64,000 nt of DNA from Lolium rigidum (taxonomy: Eukaryota; Streptophyta; Magnoliopsida; Poales; Poaceae). Position 1 is the stretch's first letter. The number at the start of each line of letters is the position of its first letter. The stretch is from contig NC_061508.1 in assembly GCF_022539505.1 (NCBI RefSeq), forward strand, positions 38,868,256 to 38,932,255, read 5' to 3'. Positions 23,403-36,700 of this stretch are shown here, one piece after another. The notes below the pieces were generated by a model. The model saw nothing but the letters and a program-made list of their open reading frames with translations. It did not search any database and had not been told where the DNA came from. Made by a program: the position numbers and the translations under genes.

Positions 23403-25132
23403 AATTCCAAAGTGAAGTAGAAAATCAACATAACAAGAAGATTAAGTTTCTGCGTTCTGATCGCGGAGGCGGATATCTGAGTTATGAGTTAGGCATGCAT
23501 TTAAAGAAATGCGGAATACTTTCACAGTTGACACCGCCGGGAACACCATAGCGCAATGTTGTGTCCGAACTTCGTAATCAAGCTCTCTTAGATATGGTTT
23601 GTTCTATGATGTCTCTTGCTGATTTGCCGTTATCGTGTTGGGGTTATGCATTAGAGACAGCTGCATTCACTTTAAATAGGGCACCATCTAAATCCATTGA
23701 AACGACACCGTATGAATTATGGTTTAATAAGAAACCTAAGCTGTCGTTCCTTAAAGTTTGGGGTTGCGAAGCCTATGTAAAAAGTTACAACCGGACAAGC
23801 TAGAACCCAAAGCGGAGAAATGCGTCTTCATAGGATACCCTAAGGAAACTATTGGGTATACTTTCTATCACAAATCCGAAGGCAAAATCTTTGTTGCTAA
23901 GAACGGAACCTTTCTTGAGAAAGAGTTTCTCACTAAAGAAGTGACAGGAAGAAAAGTAGAACTCGACAAGGTTGTTGAACCTTCTCTCGTAGATCAGAGT
24001 AGCGCAGTGCCGGAAGATGTTCCTGTACAGCCTACACCGATAACAGAGGAAGCTAATGATAATGATCATGAAACTTCGAACGAGGTAGCTACTGAACCTC
24101 GCAGATCGACAAGGGAGCGTACCACTCCAGATTGGTATGATCCTTGTCTAAATGTCATGATTATGGACAACAATGATGAAGACCCTGCGACGTATGAAGA
24201 AGCGATGATGAGCCCAGATTCAAACAAATGGCAAGAAGCCATGAAATCCGAAATGGGATCCGTGTATGATAACAAAGTGTGGACTTTGGTAGACTTACCT
24301 GATAGCCGCAAGGCTGTCGAGAATAAATGGATCTACAAGAGAAAAACAGATGTTGATGGTAATGTTACTGTCTATAAAGCTCGACTTGTCGCAAAGGGTT
24401 TCCGACAAACTCAAGGAGTTGACTACGATGAAAATTTCTCACCTGTAGCGAAGATAAAATCTGTGAGGATTTTGTTAGCAATAGCTGCATTTTTCGATTA
24501 TGAGATTTGGCAGATGGATGTCAAAACGGTGTTCCTTAATGGTGACATTGAGGAAGAGTTGTATATGGTACAACCCAAGGGTTTTGTCGATCCTAAAAAT
24601 GCTGACAAGGTATGCAAACTTCAGCGTTCCATTTATGGACTGAAGCAAGCATCCAGGAGTTGGAACCGACGCTTTGATAAGGTGATCAAAGACTTCGGGT
24701 TTATACAGTATCATGGAGAGGCTTGTATTTACAAGAAGGTGAGTGGGAGCTCTGTAGCATTCCTGATATTATATGTAGATGACATATTATTGATTGGGAA
24801 TGATATAGAACTATTAAGCAGTGTAAAAGGCTATTTAAATAAGTGTTTTTCAATGAAAGACCTTGGTGAAGCAGCGTACATTTTAGGCATCAAGATTTAT
24901 AGAGATAGATCAAGACGCCTAATAGGGCTTTCACATAGTACATACCTGGACAAGATTCTAAAGAAGTTTAGAATGGATAAAAGTAAGAAAGGATTCTTAC
25001 CGATGTTGCCAGGTAAGGTCTTGAGTAAGACTCAAGGTCCGGCTACGGCACAAGAAAGAGAGAGGATGAACAAGATCCCCTATGCATCGGCAGTAGGATC
25101 TATCATGTATGCCATGTTGTGTACTAGACCGG
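23403..25132 (+). pseudogene. Copia A integrase (rest) and reverse transcriptase, truncated
   Basis: After the hAT element the integrase continues with EFQSEVENQ, the second catalytic Asp region (SDRGGGYLS) and a third Glu in SELRNQ. A TAG stop at about 23549 and changes near it break the frame. From 23758 a 468-aa frame covers the integrase C-terminus, an acidic linker and reverse transcriptase with YKARLVAKGFRQ, QMDVKTVFLNG and the catalytic ILYVDDILLIGND (near 24765-24805). It is cut in CTRP at 25132 by an LTR, with ACCGG (25128-25132) as the likely target copy. RNase H is absent. Confidence 0.88.
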
Positions 25133-25620
25133 TGATACGTCTCCAACGTACCTATAATTTCTGATGTTCCATACTTGTTTTATGACAATACTTACATGTT
25201 TTGCTCGCACTTTATAATGTTTTTATGCATTTTCCGGAACAAACCTATTAACAAGATGCCGAAGTGCCAGTTCCTGTTTTCTGCTGTTTTTGGTTCCAGA
25301 AAGGTTGTTCGGGCAATATTCTCATAATCGGACGAAATCAACGCCCAGAACCTTATTTTCCCCGGAAGCTTCCGAGAGAGAGTCGGAGAGAGGGACCGGA
25401 GGGGGAGCCACGGGGAGCACTTTATAATGTTTTATGCATTTTCCGAACAAACCGCCGAACAAGATGCCGCGAAGTGCTAGCCTCGTTTTCTGCCGTTTTT
25501 GGTCTCCTCTGTGAAGCTGTCCACAAGTAATATTCTCATAATCGACGAAATCAACGTTCTTAACCTATTTTTCCTAAGCTTCCCGTAAAGTCGAGAGGGA
25601 CCGTGAGGGAGCCCCGGGGG
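25133..25620 (+). repeat. 5' end of an LTR, TGATACGTC-type family, running into a gap
   Basis: It starts TGATACGTCTCCAACGTA exactly where the Copia RT frame breaks. The text TGCATTTTCCGGAACAAACC and GACGAAATCAACGCCCAGA is shared with the solo LTR on the other strand (about 29480-29610). From 25207 a 210-bp segment is repeated at 25417 with about one base in five changed. The rest of the element is beyond the gap. Confidence 0.75.
25207..25620 (+). repeat. 210-bp tandem duplication inside the LTR, next to the gap
   Basis: GCACTTTATAATGTTTT begins at 25207 and again at 25417. Both copies proceed through TGCATTTTCC, AACAAGATGCCG and AATATTCTCATAATCG to a GAGGGACCG...GGGGAGCC end. The second copy is more diverged from the family text and stops at the N run. 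Confidence 0.75.
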
Positions 25621-25720
25621 NNNNNNNNNNNNNNNNNNNNNNNNNNNNNNNNNNNNNNNNNNNNNNNNNNNNNNNNNNNNNNNNNNNNNNNNNNNNNNNN
25701 NNNNNNNNNNNNNNNNNNNN
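25621..25720. other. Assembly gap, 100 N
   Basis: Exactly 100 N. The flanks are unrelated: an LTR on the left and a different repeat on the right. Missing from the window are the rest of that LTR element and the 3' end of Copia A. Confidence 0.98.
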
Positions 25721-28086
25721 CTTGCATGCAAGTTCTTGTTTAATCTTGGGGGAACCTTTTTGTGCTAACGACGCGCCGCTACGTTTTTGCATATGAGATG
25801 AGTAACCATGAATTGTAATGGCCGTCTCTCCAACCCCAAGTAGCACATGTAGCGTACTTCATCACCGGATCTATCAACCCCAGGAAGATCTGGCCGTGAC
25901 TCTCGCAGAGTGCTTCTCCTAATGTAAGTCCCTTGGTTTAGCGCCATGTTCTCGGGTTCGATGCTTGTTTGTCCGAAGCTCTTTTAGTTCATTCCTAGAT
26001 ATGACCGTAACACCTTGCTATTTTCTAGTTCACCGCTAACTTTAAGCGATTGAACATTTTGGTTTGCATTCCCTGCTCGTAGATGTAGCTATCATAACTT
26101 CTATCTTGCTCGACCGTTGTTACAAAAATTATAGGCTGCTACTATTTTGTTCATGCCAATCTTGTTCTCCCTAAACATGTTGGTTTGCATTCCATGTACT
26201 ACAGGTGATGCCATTGTTATTTCTATCTACTTCGTCGTAAGCTAACAAAGTAACTGTCTGCTATTAGTTCATGCATGCTATCGCTCTACCATCCTGCAGT
26301 ACAAATTTATTTGAACTCATCACAGCAGCTACTTCCATCATAATTTTGTCTGCCATCTGATTCTTCAAAAGCTGCAATATTAACTTGTTTCTCTAAATTG
26401 GCAAGGCGCTCACATATAGAATGGTGAACATATTGGTGTGCATTCCCTCTTCTACAAGTTCACAGGTGATCCCACTACATTCCGTTTCTGGTCCATCCTA
26501 AGCCGTAGCATTAACTATCCTCTATGTGTTGCTCATTACAACTTTATATCCCGAAACAAATTGATTTGTTTTCCTTATCTACAAGTTTATGAGTGATGCC
26601 ATTATAACTCCTATCTGTTTTATTCCTAGCTATTATAGTAACATCCTCGCTATTATTTAGTTCATGGCCAATTTTAAGTAATTGCACATGTTGGTTCGCA
26701 TTCCCCGCTCTATAGCTTTTGGCATCGTAACTTCTATATTTGGTTTACATTCCCTGCTCCGTAGATCTAGCCATCATAACTTTATCTTGCTCAGCCGTTG
26801 TTACAAAAATTATGGCCTCCTACTATGTTGTTTGTGCCAATTTTTTACTCCATGAACATGTTGGCTTGCATTCCCTGTACTACAGGTGATGCCATTGTTT
26901 TGTATCTAGTTCATTGTAAGCTAACAAAGTAAGGACTTAGTTTGGCATGCTATCACTCTACTATCTAGCCTGTAGTACAAATAAACTTGTCATACTACTA
27001 GATAATAATTTTGTGTGCCATCTTGTTCTTCAAAAGCTGCATTATTGACTTGTTTCTCTGACTTGGCATGACGCTCACATATGGAATGCTGAACATATTG
27101 GTTTGCATTCCCTCTTATACAAGTTCACAGGTGATCCCACTATATTCTGTATCTAGTCCATCCTAAGCTCCAGCATTAACTATCCTCTTTGTGTTGCTCA
27201 TTACAAGTTTATATCCCGAAACATCTTGATTTGCATCCCCTTCACTATAAGTTCAGTAGCATTATTTAGTTCACAGCCAATTTGAAGTAATTGCACTTGG
27301 CACATGTTGGTTCACATTCCCTCCTCTTTAGCTTTTGCCATCGTAACTTCTATTTTTGGTTTACATTCCCTGCTTAGTAGATGTAGCCATCATAACTTCA
27401 TCTTGCTCAGTCGTTGTTACAAAATTTATAGCCTGCTACTATGTTGTTCATGCCAATTTTGTACTCCCTGAACATGTTGGTTTGCATGGGACTCGAAAGT
27501 AGTAAGTCTCGTTGTTTCATTTTAACGTGCTCGTTATATTGGCTGTTGGTATGCGGCATGCACTCTTTGTTTGCTTATTGTGCGCATTACAATGATCTTC
27601 TTATAACGACGAAATGATGAGTTCCAAATTCTTTGGCAAACAATATTGTAGTGTCTTTGCCTTTCCATTGTTGCTGTCTAACTTGTAATGTCTTTATTTC
27701 AGATATAGGTGTTGCATGGACAACTTAAAAGATTGCCGAATGGCTTCATTGAATTGCTAGGTTTAATTACCATTCAATTTCTCTGGGTTCTGTAATATTT
27801 TTTCAAAGCCTTGCAGCTGATGTAATATTTAGTTAGTTTTTATAGTTCTTTCGTGCATTTTTTCTATGGTGCTTGTGGTAAGTGAGGCTATCCAACAGAA
27901 ATCATGTGCTGCGTAAATATTCTCAGTATCTAAATCACAAATCCCCATCCCTTAAACGCCCCAATTAAGCGAAATCACATATGTGCCGGCCCGCAAAATC
28001 CTAAAGCGCCTATTATGCCGTCATAAAAACACCAACTAAACGGGCTGGCCCACTACTTATTGGGCCAGCCCACTTGCTTTAAGGTG
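25721..28086. repeat. Unclassified low-GC repeat region with a diverged ~620-680-bp tandem repeat
   Basis: A block containing TAG ATGTAG(C) CATCATAACTT..., TTGCTCAGYCGTTGTTACAAAA and ACATGTTGGTTTGCAT recurs three times, near 26082, 26763 and 27378. A second motif about GGTGATCCCACTA...CATCCTAAGC occurs near 26465 and 27130. No long ORF is seen. The right end (28020-28086) is GGCCCA-rich text continuous with the array that restarts at 40731, so this is the left side of the DNA split by the solo LTR. The transposon class is not determined. Confidence 0.55.
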
Positions 28087-30363
28087 GACCCTGCTTGATG
28101 CGTGCAGTCGACACGTCCGTTGGGAACCCCAAGAGGAACGTGTGGGGCGTACAGTAGCAAGTTTTCCCTCAGAAAGAAACCAAGGTTTATCGAACCAGTA
28201 GGAGCCAAGAAGCACGTTGAAGGTTGATGGCGGCGGAGTGTAGTGCGGCGCAACACCAGGGATTCCGGCGCCAACGTGGAACCTGCACAACACAATCAAA
28301 GTACTTTGCCCCAACGTAACAGTGAGGTTGTCAATCTCACCGGCTTGCTGTAAACAAAGGATTAAATGTATTGTGTGGAAGATGACGATTGTTTGCGAAG
28401 AAAAGTAAAGAACAATTGCAGTAGATTGTATTTCAGATGTAAAGAATAGGACCGAGGTCCACAGTTCACTAGTGGTGTCTCTCCCATAAGATAAGCAGAT
28501 GTTGGGTGAACAAATTACAGTTGGGCAATTGACAAATAAAGAAGGCATAACAATGCACATACATATATCATGATGAGTACTATGAGATTTAATCAGGGCA
28601 TTACGACAAAGTACATAGACCGCTATCCAAGCATGCATCTATGCCTAAAAAGTCCACTTTCAGGTTATCATCCGAACCCCTTCCAAGCATTAAGTTGTAA
28701 ACAACATGACAATTGCATTAAGTATGGTGCGTAATGTAATCAACACAAATATCCTTAGACAAAGCATCGATGCTTTATCCCTAGTGGCAACAGCATATCC
28801 ACAACCTTAGAACTTTCTCGTCACCGTCCCAGCATTTAATGGAGGCATGAACCCACTATCGAGCATAAATAATCCCTCTTGGAGTCACAAGTATCAACTT
28901 GGCCAGAGCCTCTACTAGCAACGGAGAGCATGCAAGAACATAAATAACATATATGATAGATTGATAACAACTTGACATAGTATTCAATATTCATCGGATC
29001 CCAACAAACACAACATGAAGAATTACAAATAGATGATCTTGATCATGATAGGCAGCTCACAAGATCTAACATGATAGCACAATGAGGAGAAGACAACCAT
29101 CTAGCTACTGCTATGGACCCATAGTCCAGGGGTGGACTACTCACACATCGATCCGGAGGCGATCATGGCGATGAAGAGACCTCCGGGAGATGATTCCCCT
29201 CTCCGGCAGGGTGCCGGAGGTGATCTCCTGAATCCCCCGAGATGGGATTGGCGGCGGCGGCGTCTCTGGAAGGTTTTCCGTATCGTGGCTCTCGGTACTG
29301 GGGGTTTCGTGACGAAGACTTTAAGTAGGAGGAAGGGCAGGTCAAGGGGCGTCATGAGGGGCCCACACAACAGGGTCGCACGGCCAGGGCCCAGGCCGCG
29401 CCGCCCTGGTGTGTCACCACCTCGTGGCCCCACTTCGTTTCCTCTCCGGTCTTCTGGAAGCTTCGTGCAAAAATAGGACCCTGGGCGTTGATTTCGTCCA
29501 ATTCCGAGAATATTTCCTTACTAGGATTTCTGAAACCAAAAACAGCAGAAAACAACAACTGGCTCTTCGGCATCTCGTCAATAGGTTAGTGCCGGAAAAT
29601 GCATAATAATGACATATAATGTGTATAAAACATGTGAGTATCATCATAAAAGTAGCATGGAACATAAGAAATCTATAATCTATAATATCTATAAAGTTCA
29701 TCCCCACTAAAATTCATTTAATGTTTGCAAGCTGAAATCTGGTGCAGCCACATCACCCCAATTATTCTTACCCATCAGATCTCAAATGTAAGGTCATTAG
29801 TTATCCATCCTAGCACATGCCCTCTCGTCATCCTATGCGATGCAAAGCTCAGAAAATAAAAGAGCTGAAGCGTTTTGCTCCTGTCGTTCTAGCTTAACTT
29901 TATTAATCCACCTCCTCGCCTCCCCCATGTGAACGTTTCATTAATGGTTGCTGTGCAGGGTTAAATATCCTCTTAGCTCCCCCTTGCGAACCATCGTCTC
30001 CGGCCTCCCAATATTCTGCTGTATCATCTTCATTTGTTCTTCATATCAGCAGATTATCTAGCAGCGGTGGTGCTTCTAATTGATTTCTTCTTCCAATGAG
30101 TGGATCTCTGGTGAACTTCTCATCCTCCAAGTTGATGATCTAATCAGAGCAATATCCAATTCTTGACGTCGGTTGCTCCTGCTGTCAAATCTTCTATTTT
30201 CGTATTCCGATTTCAGCGCCCGAACGAGCTTAGGCCTCCATGTTACTTACTCCTCAAATCGTGCTAGAGGATCTCTGGGCGCCTCACCGTGTTTCATATG
30301 TCTAAGCCTCATCTCCATCCCTTCATCCTTCTCAACTGGGCAAATGGCTGATAGCACCTACTA

Positions 30364-30596
30364 CCTCCGACCCAAGGAATAAGGCGCACACGTTTTCCAA
30401 GACGAACTTTGACCATAAAAATTGAGCAACAAAATCTTGATTATATTTTATATAATTAGTATCGTTGGATTCGTATTGAAAAACACTTTCTAATGATGCT
30501 AATTTCATACAAACAATCTTTATATATTTGAATCAATTCTTGGTCAAACAAAAAACACGTAAAACGAGGGCGCCTTATTCCTTGAGTCGGAGGGAG
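30364..30596. mobile_element. Stowaway-type MITE in Helitron 1
   Basis: CTCCGACCCAAGGAATAAGG at the left is inverted at the right as CCTTATTCCTTGAGTCGGAG. TA flanks both sides (30362-30363 and 30597-30598). A 233-bp AT-rich element with CTCC ends and TA duplication is a Tc1/Mariner-type MITE. Confidence 0.88.
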
Positions 30597-30963
30597 TACC
30601 ACCTAACGGTACCATTGGGCGTCTCTCTCTGGACTAATTTGGTGTTCTTAATTTTCTTCGTTTGAAGATCCATGTCCTCAGCGTCCATGATGGTGGAGTG
30701 CAGAATATATTGGTCCTTTACCAACTGTTCGATGGATTGTCCAAACTTACAGGTAGGAATACCAAAGCTGCTCTGAACTTCTTTTTTTCAGGAAAAAGCT
30801 GTTCCGATCTTGATAGTGCACACTTCCTCATCTCCATTAAAACTTGGAGTAGCATATATCAGTACATCTACATACACGCACTAAAGCATGCTAGATTCTA
30901 AACATGGAACTTCCTGCTTACTAATGTTATAATGTTATATGCTGAATCATATTTTTTTACATA

Positions 30964-31219
30964 CTCCATCCGTTCTAAAATATAAGGCATATAAATTTAG
31001 TCAAAAATTGACATCCACTAAGTTTGACTAAGTTTATATAAAGAAATATAAACATTTAGAATACTAGATCAATAACAATAGATTAACCATAAAGTATATT
31101 TTCTCAATATGTCTATTCAATATTGTAGATGCTGGTATTTTTTCATAAATATTTGATTAAACTTAGTTGGGTTTCACTTTTGACTAACATATACGCCTTA
31201 TATTTAGAAAAGGAGGGAG
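30964..31219. mobile_element. Stowaway MITE in Helitron 1
   Basis: CTCCATCCGTTCTAAAATAT at the left pairs with ATATTTAGAAAAGGAGGGAG at the right. TA target copies lie at 30962-30963 and 31220-31221. The 256-bp element has the classic grass Stowaway ends. Confidence 0.92.
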
Positions 31220-33624
31220 TACTAGAACAAGGCTACTAATTTATACTGTTCATGTTTTAAGATTACTTATTCTTCTCATATTATATTTTCTCTCTCACAG
31301 CTGGGTAATAGTACCGAATTTTAGTGTACTTGGAAATTTCTTAGTAGTAAGCCCATGTTGTATTTTAAGCAAAATGATGCTTTTTTTTGTGGTAGGTTTT
31401 CTCGGCAGGCAGTGCCCTGATTTAATATACAACATAAGGTGGGCGTTTTCACATATCTATTATTTTATTTGACTTCAAATTCGTTAGATCATTACTGAGT
31501 TTTGATAACCATGCAAAACGCAAAAGCGACCATGTTTCCATTGTTTGGTCACAAGTTTCTAACCTTGCTTTGAATATTAGTCTATACAATTCATCATCAT
31601 GTTAATTTTAAAATTAACTAAAATCAATTCCAACGTTTCGCAGCAATGTGCAGAGGATTATCTATCTTCATTTAATATTTCAAACTACATATGCAGAGTG
31701 TGCCCACCTCACTAGCAAGCCGCCAAGTCCTGTCATCTTCATGACCTGCACGCAGAGGTTTTTTCTCTTTGCGAAGTGCATTCAACCAGATTTAATTTTT
31801 ACATATCTAAAATCATCTTTCATTCCCGCAGCAACGCGCGGAGTATCAACTAGTATCTATAAAGTTCATCCCCACTAAAATGCATTTAATGTTTGCAAGC
31901 TGAAATTTTGTGTAGCCACGTCACTCCAATTAATCCCGTCCGTCAGATTTCAGAGATGTGGTCTTAACTACCTGTCCCATTCGGCCACTCGTAATCTGCC
32001 GCAGTTCAATGGTTGTCAAAAATTGAGCGTGTTCATGCTTCCGGTCTGGCCGGTCCACCAGGAGCCGAGCTGCCCGTTCGCTCGACTGGCCCATCCCAGA
32101 AGAATATCGCTGCCTTCTCTAGAGGAAAAACAAAATCAACCTGCCCATTCGCTCCGCTGGCCCAGTCCAGACCGGGACCCCTTCCTTCTCTCTAGCGAGC
32201 TCACCTGCAGCTCGGCTCAAAACTGCAGCACGAAGAAAAAAAGGTGTGTTGGTCCGTCGGCAATAGAGACTCCATGCCGACGCATCAATCGCCGGCCATG
32301 CCTCCCGATCCCCAGCGGAAATTGAATCACTAGATTTAGATGTGCGCCTTGGCGCACGACCCCGTAGAATTCGTATTGGTCTACATTTTATATAACGGTG
32401 ATAAAAATTAAGTGAGAAAATGGTAATATGTTTATTAGTTTTCTTTCAAGAAAACGCAAGAAATTTTGCGTTCGATTTCATTGAACAGGAAGAAGACATC
32501 AGGGATACAATCTTCAGAAGGAGGAACACACACGACACACACATACACGATCATCCTCACCAAGCGACTACAACTTGGTAAGGAGGTGCCGTCGACTATA
32601 GACCATAACAACAATAGGCTCCTGCTCGCATGCACGGCGTCCTCCACCAGCGGAGGGATGGGTGGAAGGATATTGGATCGGGGGGTGTACGGTCATGGCC
32701 CGTCCAGCCCAGGTCGGGCCAGAAAGTTGCCGCCAACCTCTCGCTCAGCTGGCACCGCGCCACAACGCCTTCCACCGCTCTGAATCACTGCTGCCACTCC
32801 GACTCGCCGAGGTCGCGCGACCCAGAAGGCGATGCTTCTTCGCACAAAGGAGCCCTGCCAGGGATAGCAGTACAAACTCAGTTCCTAATTCAAATTAGGA
32901 AGCAAAATATTCAGACATAAACAAAACTTTTGTTATTTATGCACTGATTACTGAAAATAAACCAATGGGGATTCAACTAAAAGTCTGCAACGTATATGAC
33001 ATTTCAGAAAAAATGCAACTATCATCAAACACTACATAAGGGACTCTAAACCTCTCAAAAAGGAAGTATTAATATGAAAATATTTACTTAAGCATACCCC
33101 TCCATTTAACTCTAGTTGTGCAACCTGAAAATGTTTCAGGTCACTAAATAATAGGCAGTTGCAGATTTCCACCATTAATTCTGATTATTAATTTATTATT
33201 TGTCAACAATATATGCAGTGATATCTCATCGTATGAACATATTTTTATACAAAGGTTTGCTTCAGATGAGCATTATCCACTCTTATTTGTTACATTTAAC
33301 ATGGTAAGAAACCAAGTCATAATTAGAACACTATACTAAATGAACCTTCAAATATGATGCTTAATATGTAAGACTGCGGCCTACATATATTGGAATTATA
33401 TTAAACATGTTTAATCAGTTAATTTAATTAATAACCTACATGTGGAACTCCACCACTTCTTTTCAAATCTTCATGGGTGCTGTTTTAGGTTGCTATTTAG
33501 AGTTCTAGACCTCTAAAAAAGCAATTAAAAAATCTCTGAGAATTACAATTTATTTTGGTGTAATTCCACTGATGTGCTAACACATTTTCCCTACATGTAA
33601 TCAAAGAGTTTTCATATAATATTT

Positions 33625-33778
33625 AAATGGAATATATAGCATGATCATACATTGAAAACAAGGCTGGAGCACCGCTGCAACTCATGCTCAGCTAATTTAA
33701 GCTTAAATTAGCTGAGCATGAGTTGCAGCGGTGCTCCAGCCTTGTTTTCAATGTATGATCATGCTATATATTCCATTT
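33625..33778. repeat. Perfect 154-bp palindrome, two 77-bp arms with no spacer
   Basis: The centre is the AAGCTT at 33699-33704. Every base from 33625 to 33701 pairs with its partner up to 33778; the match breaks at 33624/33779. The sequence is moderately AT-rich and has no flanking target duplication that I can see. Transcription in either direction would give the same long hairpin RNA. Confidence 0.95.
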
Positions 33779-36700
33779 CCAAAGCTGACATTCCAATTAC
33801 TGTATCAGCTGATCATTGCACCATATGTAGCAGAACGAAAAATTATTGGTTGATTATGAATGGAATAGAGGACATGATATTTGTTTCTCATGCTTCGTGT
33901 CTACCATGCACCAAAATACACATGAAAGATTAAATGAAACTAAAGGGGAGCAAAGTAGAGTACGTGGTAACTTCACGAGGTGAATAAGCTAAGAGAGGTA
34001 TTACGGCTGGGTTCACCCATGGAAATGAGGTCGCGCTCACTAAGGAAGAAGGAGCGCCATGGACAACACCTGGACTAAGGCCATCCTCTTCGACTAACAC
34101 GGCATACGCCTAAAGGTCAACCACCACGCAGTCCGACAGTCTGATGGGAAAGTGATGGCTCATTGACTCTAAGCTGGCTACAAACAACAGACGTGCATCA
34201 ATCATTAACCCTTCCAATAAAAATATCAATCTGAAAAGAAACATAGCGCTGCATATACAGCGCAAGGCTCATAATTTTCTCACCAGGTAAGTCAAATAGA
34301 AGCATCTAATACAAAAGAGATTTTGTGTGCTCTTGAAATCAGCCTGGGAAGAGAGGCACACCACCACCATGGCCACAACTTGGACAAGTTGCCTTCACAC
34401 GAGCTGCCTTTATTTCTCTCCCATGTCCTTGTATGCTAACTCCCTTCACAAAGACTACTGGAATGAAACAGATCCATCAAAACAACCAGTTAAAATCATG
34501 GCATCTCAATTAGTGTGTGAACCGTTCAAATAAGACTTGTTAGTAAAGCTTAGATGGTACAACAAAGAGGCGATCTGATTATTTTTCAGTCTAATAGAAT
34601 AGTTCTTCTCGTGGAAGAGAAAATTTAGTTCAAACAAAAAATAAATCAAAATGTGAGAGCACATTGTAGAAATATGGAGCATCCAGAATAAAAAGAGAAG
34701 AAATAATGAAGAATGGAATCTGTAAATTCGATGTGACCTCACACGGTAAAAATGTTCCCGGTAGAATGCTGAAAAGCGGAACAATCTCCCTGTTGTCTAT
34801 TTATCAAACCAGCAATGGCAATCAAGTTATTTATGTTCCTAAAAACATGATAAGAAGGGCATTTAAAATCTAAAAGGTAACATGATAAATTTTCACAGTG
34901 AAAGATAATTCTAGTACTGAAGCAATAGTCGATGTTATTGTACATCCTTTTTGCTTAAGTTGGAAGACCTTACCGTAGCAAACACAAATCATTCTCTAGA
35001 CTCGGTAAACCGCGTACACTAATTATACATGCCAACAATGATACAATAATATCAGTTCAGTGTGCGTACCCATTCTAGCTTCGTTCTCCTCGATCGAAAA
35101 GCATACAAACATATTGAGATAGAGACAGACATATTGAGATAGAAATGTCGGCATCTACCCTGCTCAAATACCTTTTGTAAGAACTAATTACAACCGCAGA
35201 AAAAAACATAACTGAGCACACTTTATGCACTGATACATAGCTTCAGCTGCAACAAAATCTACAACTTGTAGTTAGCAAAGCTTTAGTCCATGAACTACAT
35301 AAACAAAGCTTGTAGTTAGTAGAACTTTAGTCCCTGAACTACATAATCAGAGCAGGTCCATCTTAGATCTTACCGATTAACTATGCACATGAAAAGCATA
35401 TGTAATTTTCCTTTTGAAAACCAAAAAAAGTTGCAGATATATAGCATGAAGTAGGCAGACCAATAATCCCCTTGATGAACATAACTGTTTCTACCAAATT
35501 GACCAAGCATGCGGAGGGAAAGTAACATACTTTGCAAAGGGAAATGAGTTGGGTCACTTTTTTTTATATGAAGCTTCATCTCAATAACTTCATTAAGAAA
35601 ATTACTGCTAATTCTTGTACCATGTAACTTGTGTGCGGCTGAAGAATATTTGATAGGGTATGTGGGCACACCCTGCTGAACTATATGTAAGATAAGTAGA
35701 TAGCTGAACACAAACATTGTATGCATAATTATTGAACTATTCTTTCATGGCCTGGAACTGAAGACATGCATGGGAAAAAATCCCAAGATTTTAGGCTATT
35801 GCAGATGCCTCAATAAACTTGCCCACTTTAGAACAGCGATCCCTTCCAAAATCTGTGTTTCAGGATTAACATGCCGGTCTACCTTTTTTCTCAAATAGCC
35901 GCTGCGAATCAGACTTCGGTACATAGGTTACTAAACTTTAGAAAATAAATAGTCATATATGCTGTCCTAGCGATCTACTGGACAACATGGGCACATGAAC
36001 CAGCTACTACATAAGCAAATAGCAAAAAAATAAAACTGAAAGTGTCTTCTGTAATACGATGAAAGAGGAAAAATTCCCCATTTACATGATACATACGATT
36101 GTATATCTTGTATATCAAAGCCACAAGAAATAAGATAGAATAAATGGCCTGCAAGAACAATGCCTTACCCTATTTGCATTGAAGTCATCTGGATGACTGG
36201 ATTAGTCACTCATATCTGGTATGATGTAATCAAATTTTTATTGGGTACCAATGTAACATGCCTCAGAGCTTTGGCGGTTCTTCGTTGAAAATATCTGACC
36301 AACGAAAGTAAACAACAATGCTCGTTATCGGAAGTGGGATGATTAATTTATAGCTGATAAAATATAGCATATCAAAAGCAGAAAGCGTAAGACTTGATAT
36401 TACAACAGGATCAAGGAAAACCTCTGAAGTGTCAGGACTGGACACAAGGTATATACTGGTACCATAATAATACTTCATCAGAGAGGCAAACAAATCTGCA
36501 TTCGACCATCCATTCAAGTAACAGAATCTATATGAATTGTAACAGGATCTTTTTTAAAGCTTTCTTGTATGGAGATACAACAAATCGTATTGGAGTGCCT
36601 TATGTATCTGTTCTTGAGTCTTTGTCCTTCCGAATTCCATGGCCAGCTCCCCTTCTAGATTTATTCGGTTGAAGCTTAACAGCGAGGAAAAACGTGCCAC

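Larger units (their letters stand above)
6807..25132 (+). mobile_element. Copia A: Angela/BARE-type element, split by three nested insertions
   Basis: A plus-strand Copia element with a 1779-bp 5' LTR, tRNA-Met primer site, long leader, gag, protease, integrase and most of reverse transcriptase. A solo LTR, a Gypsy element and an hAT element interrupt the coding region, each with a clean target duplication, so the host reading resumes on the far side. The RT frame is cut at 25132 by another LTR insertion. The RNase H end and 3' LTR do not reappear in the window and probably lie in sequence lost at the 25621 gap. The LTR start and PBS are typical of the Angela/BARE-1/WIS lineage. Confidence 0.85.
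29688..31853 (+). mobile_element. Helitron 1, non-autonomous
   Basis: The 5' end is TCTATAAAGTTCATCCCC, preceded by A at 29687. The 3' end is a GC hairpin (CCCGCAGCAACGCGCGG) followed by ATCAACTAG, then T at 31854. TC...CTAG ends, a hairpin just before the 3' end and insertion between A and T are Helitron hallmarks. No Rep/helicase frame is present. It holds two Stowaway MITEs; other content is not recognised. Confidence 0.85.

Noticed and set aside
33718..33933. 71-aa frame starting in the palindrome
   Set aside because: It begins inside a palindrome arm, has no domain and lies in AT-rich Helitron filler.
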